Origin: JAJZQZ01 sp963790415
Lineage (GTDB): Bacteria > Actinomycetota > Thermoleophilia > RBG-16-64-13
DNA: 64,000 bases
Direction of reading: 5' to 3'
NCBI GenBank assembly: GCA_963790415.1
Contig: CAWBOK010000001.1
Location: 372,001 to 436,000 of the forward strand
The position numbers and the translations under genes are program-made. The notes below the pieces were generated by a model. That model had not been told where the DNA came from. It saw only the letters and a program-made list of their open reading frames with translations, and searched no databases. Positions 17,786 to 27,084 of this stretch are shown here, one piece after another (within the stretch, counting starts at the first letter, position 1; every line of letters starts with the position of its first letter).

Positions 17786-20203
17786 ATCCGCGACATCCAG
17801 GATCAGACGCGAGACGGCCGCCTCTTCCACCTGTTCGCGCGTCCACAGCATGGGCAGATAGTCGCCCTCCAGCCAGGGGCGGGCCAGATCATCGTAGTGT
17901 GGGCTGCCCAGACGGCCTGACTGTCCCGGAGGTTGGATGCACACCGACCGGGAGAGATCGGCCAGGTCCACGACCTGACGGTAGGTCGGAGCCCAGCCCT
18001 TGGCGTTGAACGAATCCCCCGGCGCCGCGGCCATCTGGCACACTGTGTCGGTGTCGCCGCCGACAGGATACGGCCCTCGGTCGAACACCCTGTCCAAGGG
18101 AGGTTGCAGCCCCAGGGCATGGGGGAAACCGACCTGGTGGAGGCGACCCCAGCCCCAGGCGGCCGGGTCCGGGCCGAGTTCGCGGCGCAGGAAGGCTACC
18201 GCCGCGGCCAAGCAGCCATCCACGAGGACACGTTCGCCCCCCGCCCCCTCGACCCACCACGACTGGGGATCGTCGAGCAGCCGCAGTACCGTGCCCAGGT
18301 CGTGACCGTAGAACTCGCTCGCCGGCATCACGAGCGGGTGAAACCCCGCCCCCATGACTCGATCCGTCATCTCGCTACCCAGACGGGGTTCCAGGAGCCC
18401 TCTCACCAGCCGGTCTCGCGCCACCTCGTACACGGCGCCGCCCACCGAGCCCACATCCAAGCGGCCGTCCCACTTCCGCAGCAGTCTGAGGGCCAGGGCG
18501 ACGTCTCCGCTCTCGGCGACATCGCACGCGGGCCCGGCCCCAGGGTACAGATGCTCGAGCCACCGCACGAACTGCATACCCGGCACGCACTCCACGTCCA
18601 GGTGCAGCCTCTTGTGATCGGCTGCCGACATCGTGCCCTCCCGACAGAGGACATCCTCAAGGCGGAGCGCACGGTAGCCGTTCATCCACACGTTCCCCAG
18701 GAAATGGGGATAGTCGTCCGACACGATGCGGTGGTTGCAGCTGACCACGAACCCCCGCTCCGGGTTCAACGCATGAGGCATCTCGCCGAAGGGCACCTCG
18801 CCCACCCATTCGTGGGTTCCCGCCCAGCCGGGAGCCGGTACCGTGCCGTCGCCGGCCGCGCGCACGGGCACCGTGCCGGTGACCCAGTAGCCGATGTTGC
18901 CGTCGACGTCGCCGTAGACGATGTTGAGTTGCGGAGCGGCGATCTCGCGCATGGCCTGCACGAACTCCTCCCACGAACCGGCCCGGTCCAAGAGCAGGAG
19001 CCCGCGCATGGTCGAACTCGGCCGAAGGGACATCGATTGAAGAGCCAGCCGCCGGTCGGTGACCCCCGTGATGTCCGAGATGACCGGGCCGTGATGGGTC
19101 GATACCACCTCCTCCACATGAGGCTCCGATCGGCCCTTGACCGCGATGACCTCGCGGGTCACCTCGGCGTCTCTCCAGCCCTCGCGGAAACGATATCGCA
19201 GCGGCGCGCCGGACTCGGCGGGGGCGAACTCCTCGGCGAACAGATCCTCGCAGTCGGTGTAGGCGAGAGTGATGCCCCACGCCACTCGATCGTTGTGGCC
19301 CACTAGAACAGGCGGCAGACCCGGCACCGACACCCCACTCACATGCATCCCGCCACCCTTGAGGTGGACCAGATACCAGAGCGACGGCATCGCGACCGGC
19401 AGGTGCATGTCGTTGCATAGGTAGGGCGCCCCGGTGTCGGACTTCGCCCCCGCCGTCACCCAGGCATTGCTGCCCAGTCCTTGGTCCAGGAATCCGTGCG
19501 TGCCTTTCATGCCCAGATCGGGAGTGAGTCGACGGAACTCGATGCCGGCGGGCAGTGTGACCGGATTCCCTTCCGGGTAGCACACCTCCAACTCCCGCGC
19601 CCTCTCCAGGCCGACCGCTTCGATGAGCTGGGCCCGCACTATCTCCCCATACCACGCGTGAGAAAGCTCCCAGATCATCACCCGAGAGAAGGCCATCGTG
19701 TCCTCCACCCGCCAGGGCTCGGGGCGATGACGCAACAACACGAACTCCGCGGGCATCCGACACGACGGGTGGCTCATCCACGCGTTCACCCCTGCCGTAT
19801 ACGCCTGCAGGGCGTCGAGCTCGTCGGGCCCCGCCGCGGCGAGGTCGGCGTGCCCGATGCGATCGAACCCCACCGTGCGGGCCATGCGATCGGTGTCGAG
19901 GGTCACCTCACCGAAGATCTCGCTGAGTCGCCCCTTACCAAGGCGGCGGTGAAGCTCCATCTGCCACAAACGATCCTGGGCGTGCACCAAGCCCAGCGCG
20001 AAGTAGAGGTCGGCGGTGGCACCCGCGTAGATGTGGGGCACGCCCCAGTGGTCACGGATGATCTCCACCTCGCCCGACACGCCCGGCACCACCAGCCGAC
20101 CCTCGACCGGGGGAAGTCTGCGGCGGTCGTACGCCGCGAGCACCGCACGAAGCGCCGCCCCCCCTACGTCGAACGCCCATTCTTTCGGTTTCCGGTTCGG
20201 CAT
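17783..20203 (-). CDS. Penicillin acylase family protein (Ntn hydrolase)
   Basis: About 806 residues from the ATG at 20203 (MPNRKPKEWAF). The A-chain region includes EIIRDHWGVPHIYA and FALGLVHAQDRLWQMELHRR. The nucleophile of the B chain is Ser245 in GLGSNAWVTAGAKS, after which these enzymes self-cleave. Family members hydrolyse amides such as penicillins, acyl-homoserine lactones or other N-acyl compounds; the substrate is not deducible. I see no obvious signal peptide at this start, whereas many relatives are exported. The stop codon is shared with the end of repeat copy A. Confidence 0.87.
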   Translation of the reverse strand: MPNRKPKEWAFDVGGAALRAVLAAYDRRRLPPVEGRLVVPGVSGEVEIIRDHWGVPHIYAGATADLYFALGLVHAQDRLWQMELHRRLGKGRLSEIFGEVTLDTDRMARTVGFDRIGHADLAAAGPDELDALQAYTAGVNAWMSHPSCRMPAEFVLLRHRPEPWRVEDTMAFSRVMIWELSHAWYGEIVRAQLIEAVGLERARELEVCYPEGNPVTLPAGIEFRRLTPDLGMKGTHGFLDQGLGSNAWVTAGAKSDTGAPYLCNDMHLPVAMPSLWYLVHLKGGGMHVSGVSVPGLPPVLVGHNDRVAWGITLAYTDCEDLFAEEFAPAESGAPLRYRFREGWRDAEVTREVIAVKGRSEPHVEEVVSTHHGPVISDITGVTDRRLALQSMSLRPSSTMRGLLLLDRAGSWEEFVQAMREIAAPQLNIVYGDVDGNIGYWVTGTVPVRAAGDGTVPAPGWAGTHEWVGEVPFGEMPHALNPERGFVVSCNHRIVSDDYPHFLGNVWMNGYRALRLEDVLCREGTMSAADHKRLHLDVECVPGMQFVRWLEHLYPGAGPACDVAESGDVALALRLLRKWDGRLDVGSVGGAVYEVARDRLVRGLLEPRLGSEMTDRVMGAGFHPLVMPASEFYGHDLGTVLRLLDDPQSWWVEGAGGERVLVDGCLAAAVAFLRRELGPDPAAWGWGRLHQVGFPHALGLQPPLDRVFDRGPYPVGGDTDTVCQMAAAPGDSFNAKGWAPTYRQVVDLADLSRSVCIQPPGQSGRLGSPHYDDLARPWLEGDYLPMLWTREQVEEAAVSRLILDVAD

Positions 20204-20503
20204 ACGCACAGCATACAACCTCCGCCGCCGGTCGCGCGACCATACACACCGCCGTGTCGCGCCAAGCGACGCGCACGGAGTGGTCCGGCCGGGCGCCACC
20301 CGCGTACGCTTGTGGACGTATGCACAATCCGAGGCGGAACCTCGCGGTGATTACCACACTGGACCCCGGCCTCCCGGGAGCCTATCATCAGCTTGACCGC
20401 GATCATCCGCGGCCGCGCAGTCGGTGTCGCCCGCCACCCGGGGCTTCCGCTTCTTGCGTCGCCGCGAGTACGGGGCACAGTCACCTAGCATCGGAGGCGG
20501 GAT
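20204..20503. other. Divergent intergenic region, penicillin acylase / gdhA
   Basis: Three hundred bases between divergent starts. It must hold both promoters, but I could not identify a convincing -35/-10 pair. GGAGG at 20493-20497 serves the gdhA ATG at 20504. No RNA gene or repeat recognised. Confidence 0.5.
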
Positions 20504-21867
20504 ATGCAGGGCTACGTCGAGACGTTGATGGCCCAGGTCAAGGCCAAGAACCCGGCCGAACCGGAGTTCCATCAGGCCGTCCAAGAGGTGCTGGACTCCC
20601 TGTCCATCGTGCTCGATCGGCACCCGGAGTATCGGGCCGCCAAGATCCTCGAGCGCATGGTCGAGCCCGAACGGGTCATCATGTTCCGCGTGCCCTGGCT
20701 GGACGACCGCGGAGAGGTCCAGATCAACCGCGGGTTCCGCGTGCAGATGAACAGCGCGATCGGCCCCTACAAGGGCGGCTTCCGCTTCCACCCCTCCGTG
20801 AACCTGGGCATCATGAAGTTCCTGGCCTTCGAACAGGTCTTCAAGAACTCGCTCACCACCCTCCCCATGGGCGGCGCCAAAGGCGGCTCGGACTTCGACC
20901 CCAAGGGCAAGAGCGACAACGAGGTCATGCGCTTCTGCCAGAGCTTCATGACCGAGCTGTTCCGGCACATCGGTCCCAACACCGACGTTCCCGCGGGAGA
21001 CATCGGCGTCGGCGCACGCGAGATCGGGTTCCTGTTCGGTCAATACAAGAGGCTGCGCAACGAGTTCACCGGGGTCCTCACCGGGAAGGGCCTCAACTGG
21101 GGCGGGTCGCTCATCCGGCCGGAAGCCACCGGCTACGGCACCATCTACTTCGCGGCCGAGATGCTGGCCACCAAGGGCGAGACGCTGGAAGGAAAGACGT
21201 GTCTGGTCTCCGGCTCCGGCAACGTGGCTCAGTATGCCGTCCAGAAGCTCATCGAACTGGGCGCCAAGGCAACCACCATGTCCGACTCGAGCGGCTTCAT
21301 CTATGACGAAGACGGCATAGACGCCGGCAAACTCGCGTTCGTGATGGACCTCAAGAACGCGCGTCGCGGGCGCATCAGAGAGTACACAGACAAGTACCCC
21401 GGGGCCACCTACACCGCCACCGACGCGGCCGCGGCCCACAATCCTCTCTGGGCCATCCCGGCGGACTGCGCCTTCCCCTGCGCCACGCAGAACGAGATCA
21501 ACAGCGCCGATGCCGCCAACCTGCTCACGGGCGGCGTGAAGGCTGGTCGCCGAAGGCGCCAACATGCCCACCGTCCCTCGACGGTGTCGCCCAGTTCATC
21601 GACGCCGGCATCCTCTACGCTCCGGGCAAGGCCTCGAACGCCGGCGGCGTGGCCGTGTCCGGCCTGGAGATGGCGCAGAACAGCATGCGCCTCGGCTGGC
21701 CGCGCGAGGAAGTCGACGGCCGTCTGCAACACATCATGAAGAGCATCCACGAAGCGTGCGTGTACGCCGGCGGCACCTACGGCACGCCGGGCAACTACGT
21801 CAACGGGGCCAACATCGCCGGTTTCCTGAAAGTGGCCAACACCATGCTCGACCAGGGACTGGTCTAG
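20504..21867 (+). CDS. gdhA: Glutamate dehydrogenase, two frameshifts
   Basis: A hexameric-type glutamate dehydrogenase of about 453 residues once two single extra bases are removed. Substrate-site motifs are GPYKGGFRFH and LPMGGAKGGSDFDPKGKS, the catalytic Asp region is PAGDIGVGAREIG, and the Rossmann motif is SGSGNVAQYA. The frame shifts near 21543 (between GGVK and LVAEGANMPT) and near 21578 (before LDGVAQFIDAGILYAPGKA); the C-terminus then reads on to QGLV at 21867. The total length is 3n+2, as expected for two insertions. The role is interconversion of 2-oxoglutarate plus ammonia and glutamate, which suits a locus that also degrades histidine. Insertion errors are more likely than inactivation. 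Confidence 0.92.
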
Positions 21868-21876
21868 CCGCCGTCC

Positions 21877-21911
21877 TGAAGGCGAAGCGCCATTTCTTAG
21901 CAGCCTGCTGG
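21877..21911 (-). repeat. Solo end of the dispersed palindromic element
   Basis: AAGGCGAAGCGCCATTTCTTAGCAGCCTGCT resembles one end of the full copy at 28087-28254 (GGCGAAGCGTCGCTCTTCAGCAGCCTGC). Only this ~35-bp end remains, just after the gdhA stop. Confidence 0.6.
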
Positions 21912-21931
21912 GTCCCGCTTGAAACAACCTT

Positions 21932-21959
21932 GGCGACGGGCTGCGCGCGGCCCGTCGCC
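21932..21959 (+). terminator. Hairpin downstream of gdhA
   Basis: A perfect 10-bp stem GGCGACGGGC / GCCCGTCGCC with an 8-base loop. No T-run follows, so factor-independent termination is uncertain; it may instead stabilise the gdhA mRNA end. Confidence 0.5.
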
Positions 21960-22036
21960 ATCCGCGGCCCGGGGCCGACCATGCCCTGTCTGACCCCACG
22001 GCCGGGTCCCGCGCGTCCTGATATCCTACCCGGGGC

Positions 22037-25000
22037 ATGCCTCACTTCGACGAACACCTGACCACCCTCAGCGGCCGCAGTCGCTTCCAGGACTTCGAAG
22101 TCCTCATGTCGGCCAGGGTCGAGAACATCATCCTGGTCTCGAGCCTCTACGACAAGTTCATCCTGCAGGAGGACGGCCAACTCTCAGAGGTCATGCTGGG
22201 AGAGTTCCTGGATCTGCACCTGCACCACACCACCGGCATGGCCCACGTCTCCAGCGGCACCGAAGCCTTGGCGCTGGCGGCAGGCAACTCGCGCTACAAC
22301 CTGATCATCACCGCCATCAACGTGGGCGACATGAACGCCTGCGACCTCGCTCAAGCGGTCAAGGAACAACATCTGGACATCCCCGTCGTGGTGCTGGCCT
22401 ACGACGCCGCGGAACTTGCCACCTTCGTGGCGCATCACGACACGTCCGACATCGACCGCGTCTTCCTGTGGCAGGGCGACGCCCGCATGCTGTTGGCGAT
22501 CGTGAAGTACGTGGAAGACAAGCTGAATGTGGCCCGCGACGCCGAGGTGGCCGGAGTCCAGGTGATCCTGGTGGTCGAGGACAGCATCCGCTACTACTCC
22601 AGTTTCCTGCCCATGATATTCACCGAGGTGATCGAGCATTCGCAGCGGCTCATACCCGAGGGCATCAACCTGGCCCACAAGATCCTGCGCATGCGGGCCC
22701 GTCCCAAGATCTTGCTGTGCACCACGTTCGAGGAGGCGTGGGAGTACTTCATGACCTACCAGGAGGATGTGCTCGGCATCATCTCCGACATCGAGTTCCC
22801 CCACCACGGGGAGCTGGACCCCATGGCCGGGGTGGAGTTCGCCCGCATGGTCAAGGCAGCGTGGCCGGACGTGCCCATCGTGTTGCAGTCGGGGCGTCCT
22901 GAGAACGAGGCTCTGGCCCACGAAGTAGACGCCCGCTTCCTCCTCAAAGGGTCACAGACGCTCCTCAACGACCTGCGGGACCTCATGTTCGAACAGTTCG
23001 CCTTCGGCGACTTCATCTTCCGCGATGCCGAGGGCGTCGAGATCTCGCGGGCCTGCGATCTGCGCACCCTCCAAGAGTCGCTCGAGACCCTGCCGATCGA
23101 GAGCCTCTTGTACCACGCCAGCCGAAACGACTTCTCACGCTGGTTGAAAGCCCGCACTGAGTTCGCCCTGGCCCACCGTCTTCGGCCGCGCAAACTGCCC
23201 CAGTTCGACCGATGCCGAGGCCATGCGCCGAGACCTGATCGACACCATCGAGGAGTACCGCAGGGAGCGCGGCCGCACGCTGGTGGCCGACTTCGATCGC
23301 GAGACGTTCGACACCACCAGCAGCTTCTCCCGCATCGGGGGAGGATCGCTGGGGGGCAAGGCGCGGGCACTGGCCTTCGTGCGGCACCTGCTCAACACCT
23401 TCGAGATGTACACGCGCTTCCCCGGCATCCAGGTTGACCGTGCCGCCGTCGGTGGTGCTCGGCACCGACGTGTTCGACGAGTTCCTCGAGCGCAACGACC
23501 TGCAGGAGTTCGCGATGCAGTCCGACGACGACGAAGCGATCTGCGCGCGCTTCCTGGCCGCCCCCTTCTCTCCCGACGTGCTGCACGACCTGGCCTCGTT
23601 CCTGGAGCTCATCCGCTATCCGCTGGCGGTCCGCTCGTCCAGCCTGCTCGAGGACTCCCAGTACCACCCGATGGCCGGCGTCTACTCCACGTTCATGTTG
23701 CCGAACGACCATCCCGACCCGGCCGTGCGCCTGCACCAACTGGAGACCACGATCAAGCGGGTCTACGCCTCCACCTTCTCCCAGCACGCCAAGCACTACT
23801 TGGACGCCACCCCGTACCGCCTGGAAGAAGAGAAGATGGGGGTGATCATCCAGAAGGTGGTCGGAACCACGCACGGCCCCCGCTTCTATCCCGACATCTC
23901 GGGTGTAGCGCGATCGTACAACTTCTATCCGTCGCCCCCGATGGAGGCCGACGACGGCATCGTCGCCGTCGCCCTGGGCCTCGGCCGCACTGTGGTCGAC
24001 GGAGAGCGCGTGCAGAGCTTCTGCCCCCGCTACCCCCGCCACGTCATGAGTGCGGCGACCGTCGAGGACGTGCTGCAGTCCTCCCAGCGAGACTTCTGGG
24101 CGCTCGACCTGGGAGACGTCGGCGAGGGTGCCGACCCTCTCCCCTGGGAGCGCCGGTTCGGTCTGGACGTGGCCGAGAAGGACGGCACCCTCTCGCTGGT
24201 GGCGTCCACATACTCTCCCGGAGAACGAAGCTCTCTACGACGGCATCTCTCGGCCCGGGGTGCGCCTGGTGACGTTCGCCCCCATCCTCAAGTTCGACCT
24301 CTTCCCCTTGGCTGAGATCGTGGGCATGCTCCTCGAGATAGGCAGCCGGGGCATGGGCACCCCGGTGGAGATCGAGTTCGCGGTGGGCCTGTCCGGGCCC
24401 GCCGGAGCGCCGAAGGAGTTCGGCTTCCTGCAGATGCGGCCCATGAGCCTCTCTCGCGAATTCGTGGAGTTCGACCTGGACGATATCCCCGCGGGCACCC
24501 TCCTGGGCAGCAGCGAGAGCATCCTCGGGAACGGAGAGGTGGGCGACATACGCGACATCGTCGTCGTCGACCCCGAGCGGTTCGACCGGGCGCGCAGTCG
24601 CGAGGTGGCCGGCGAGGTGGCTCAGTTGAACGCCGAACTCTGCAGCCAGGAACGCCCGTATGTACTGATCGGCGTGGGGCGCTGGGGATCGGCCGACCCC
24701 TGGCTGGGCATCCCTGTCACGTGGGACCAGATCGCCGGAGCCCGTGTGATCGTCGAGTCGGAACTCCGGGACATCAAAGTGGCCCCCAGTCAAGGAAGCC
24801 ATTTCTTCCAGAACCTGACCTCGTTCGGCGTGGGCTACTTCACCGTGTCGCCGGACGCCGGAGGCGGTTTCGTCGACTGGGAGTGGCTGAGCCGGCAGCC
24901 GGCCGTCTCGGAGCGACACTTCACGCGCCATCTCACCTTCGCCGAACCCGTGGTGGTCAAGATGGACGGGAAGACGCGTCAGGGGATCATCATCAAGCCG

Positions 25001-25141
25001 CCCGGTGTGCAGGCGATAGAGTGCCGCCGACTCGGGAAAGATAGACTGGTAGGCACATCCCCCCAACAATCGGATCGGCCCCGAGAACGCCCGCTGCGCA
25101 CCGGGTCGCCGCCGAACCATCGAGAGGAGCCCGGCACATGA
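22037..25141 (+). CDS. Receiver-like / PEP-synthase-like ATP-binding protein, three frameshifts
   Basis: Removing three single extra bases (near 23208, 23432 and 24226) gives one protein of about 1033 residues. The first ~390 residues hold two receiver-like regions: NIILVSSLYDKFIL... and VILVVEDSIRYYSSFLPMIF..., the latter with a CheY-like acidic patch and ISDIEFP as phospho-acceptor region. A middle segment IGGGSLGGKARALAFV and the later LAVRSSSLLEDSQYHPMAGVYST match the PEP synthase/PPDK ATP-binding fold (PPDK_N). The C-terminus includes FGFLQMRPM but lacks the phosphohistidine and PEP-binding domains. It may be a signalling or nucleotide-dependent phosphotransfer protein; the function is unknown. 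All shifts are +1. Confidence 0.78.
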
Positions 25142-25395
25142 CCGAGCAAGTTCCCGTGAAACTGTATGCGCTCAGCACGTGCGGTCACTGCAAGAACACA
25201 AAACGGTTTCTCGACGAGTTGAACGTCGAGTACGACGCGACCGAAGTCGATCTCACCTCCGGCGAGGAGCGCAAAGCCGTGATCGAAGAGGTCAAGCAGG
25301 TCAACCCCGGCCTCACCTTCCCCACGTTGGTCATCGGCCCCACGGTGATCGTGGGCTTCAAGGAGCAAGAGATCCTTGAGGCACTGAAGAAGTGA
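25138..25395 (+). CDS. Glutaredoxin family protein
   Basis: An 85-residue thioredoxin-fold redox protein with active site STCGHCKNTKRFL (CGHC, residues 16-19) and a cis-Pro loop FPTLVI. GHC instead of PYC/VQC resembles NrdH/glutaredoxin-like proteins of anaerobes. It overlaps the following ferredoxin-thioredoxin reductase catalytic-subunit gene by 4 nt (GTGA), so the two are almost certainly co-translated and probably exchange electrons. The ATG start at 25138 follows GAGAGGAGCCCGGCAC. Confidence 0.9.
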   Translation: MTEQVPVKLYALSTCGHCKNTKRFLDELNVEYDATEVDLTSGEERKAVIEEVKQVNPGLTFPTLVIGPTVIVGFKEQEILEALKK

Positions 25396-25772
25396 GCGAC
25401 CAACCGTCAGGATCCGCTCGAGACGCACCGGGGACTGGCGACCCGGTGCGCCACCTCTACGAGAGACTGAAGCCGGTCAACGAGAAGAGAGGCTACTTCT
25501 TCAACCGTGACCTGGACATGGTCTTCGACCTGTTGGCCGGGCTGCTGCTGAACAAGGAGCGGTACGGCTACATGTGCTGTCCGTGTCGGTTGGCCTCCGG
25601 CGATCGCGAGCAGGATCGCGACGTGATCTGCCCATGCGACTACCGCGCTCCCGACGTGGAGGAATACGGCGCCTGCTACTGCGCCCTGTACGTTTCTGCG
25701 GCCTGGAACGACGACACCCTGCCCCACCAGACCGTGCCGGAGCGCAGGCCTCCCGAACGGCAGGCCTGGTAG
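25392..25772 (+). CDS. Ferredoxin-thioredoxin reductase catalytic subunit
   Basis: A 126-residue FTR beta-subunit-like protein. The [4Fe-4S]/disulfide motif is present as CCPCRLASG... ICPCDYRAPD...YGACYCALY: CPC, CPC, CYC, with Tyr in place of the usual His of the last CHC. Family members reduce thioredoxin-type proteins with electrons from ferredoxin. There is no variable (alpha) subunit beside it, as in other non-photosynthetic anaerobes. The GTG start overlaps the glutaredoxin stop. A strong hairpin follows the stop. Confidence 0.9.
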   Translation: MSDQPSGSARDAPGTGDPVRHLYERLKPVNEKRGYFFNRDLDMVFDLLAGLLLNKERYGYMCCPCRLASGDREQDRDVICPCDYRAPDVEEYGACYCALYVSAAWNDDTLPHQTVPERRPPERQAW

Positions 25773-25795
25773 GTCGCTCCGACAGCGCAAGGCGC

Positions 25796-25824
25796 GCGGG
25801 CGCGGCTCCGGGTTACGCGCCCGC
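25796..25824 (+). terminator. Convergent terminator after the FTR gene
   Basis: A 9-bp perfect stem GCGGGCGCG / CGCGCCCGC with an 11-base loop, followed by TTTCAT. It lies between the convergent FTR and serC genes and overlaps the serC stop. Confidence 0.65.
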
Positions 25825-26965
25825 TTTCATCTCCCCGTAGGCCCAGTCCAGCCAGGGGAACGCCGCTTCAAGGTCGGTGGTCTCCACGGTGGCCCCACCC
25901 CACAGCCGCAGCCCGGGAGGGGCGTCCCGGTAGGAGCCGACATCGAACGCCGCGCCCTCAGCGTCCAGGAGCGAGACGATCTTCTTGAACTTGGCGGCCT
26001 GGTCGTCGGCCGGCAGCGCGGTGAACCAGGGGTCCACCACTTTGAGGCAGATCGAGGTGCAGGACCGGGTGGCCGGCTCGACAGCAAGGAACTCCACCCA
26101 TGGCGTCCGCGCGACCCAAGCGGCCACTGCGGCCAGGTTGGCCTCGCTCCGGGCGATCAAGCCCGCCGTGCCCCCGAGACTCTCGGCCCACTTCAAACCA
26201 TCCAGCGCGTCTTCCACGCAGAGCATCGACGGGGTGTTGATGGTGTCGCCCTCGAAGATGGCGGCGTTGAGCTTGCCACCCTTGGTCATGCGGAAGATCT
26301 TGGGCATCGGCCAGGGCGGCGCGTACGACTCGCAGGCGTTCGACCGCCCGGGGACTCAAGATCAGCACCCCGTGCGCCGCTTCTCCGCCCAGCACTTTCT
26401 GCCACGAGTACGTCACCACGTCGAGCTTGTTCCACGGCATCTCCATCGCGAACACGGCTGAGGTGGCGTCGCAGATCGTCAGCCCTTCGCGGTCATCCGG
26501 GATCCAGTCCGCGTTCGAGAGGCGCACACCGGAGGTGGTACCGTTCCAGGTGAAGACGACATCGTGGCTGAAGTCCACCTGGGTCAGGTCGGGCAGACTG
26601 CCGTAGTCGGCTTTCAGCGTGCGCACATCGGGCAGCTTGAGCTGCTTGACGATGTCGGTCACCCAGCCTTCGCCGAAGCTCTCCCAGGCGAGGGCGTCCA
26701 CTCCCCGGGCGCCCAACAGCGACCATAGGGCCATCTCGACGGCGCCCGTGTCGGATGCCGGCACGATACCCAGCAGGTATCCCTCGGGAAGGCCCAGCAC
26801 CGCCTTCGAGCGATCGATGACCTCCTTGAGCCGGGCCTTGCCTACCTTGGCCCGGTGAGACCGGCCCACAAGCGCACCCTCGAGAGCGGCGACGCTCCAC
26901 CCGGGTCTCTTGGAACACGGACCTGACGAAAAGTTCTTGTTGACCGGACGGACAGTCGGCTTCAT
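25813..26965 (-). CDS. serC: Phosphoserine aminotransferase, one frameshift
   Basis: A PLP aminotransferase of about 383 residues converting 3-phosphohydroxypyruvate to phosphoserine. The start MKPTVRPVNKNFSSGPCSKR at 26965 has GGGAGGATGC upstream. PNKNFSSGPC-like N-terminus, GRSHRAKVGKARL, and the PLP lysine in YSWQKVLGGE fit the second type of SerC known from methanosarcinas and alphaproteobacteria. The frame shifts +1 near 26325-26335 (after AVERL; resumes SYAPPWPMPKIFRMTKGGKL). The total length is 3n+1, consistent with one inserted base. Confidence 0.88.
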
Positions 26966-27084
26966 GCATCCTCCCATCGCTGAATGAGCACACATCGCTG
27001 GCGATTCCGCCCTGGAAAACTGGACAGAACACTAAACAACAACCCGCTCCTACTCAGCAGCTTAACGCCCGGCGGGGCGGTGCG

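Noticed and set aside
26966..27084. Another repeat end near CTCAGCAGC at about 27053
   Set aside because: Only about nine bases resemble the element end and flanking interior sequence does not match.
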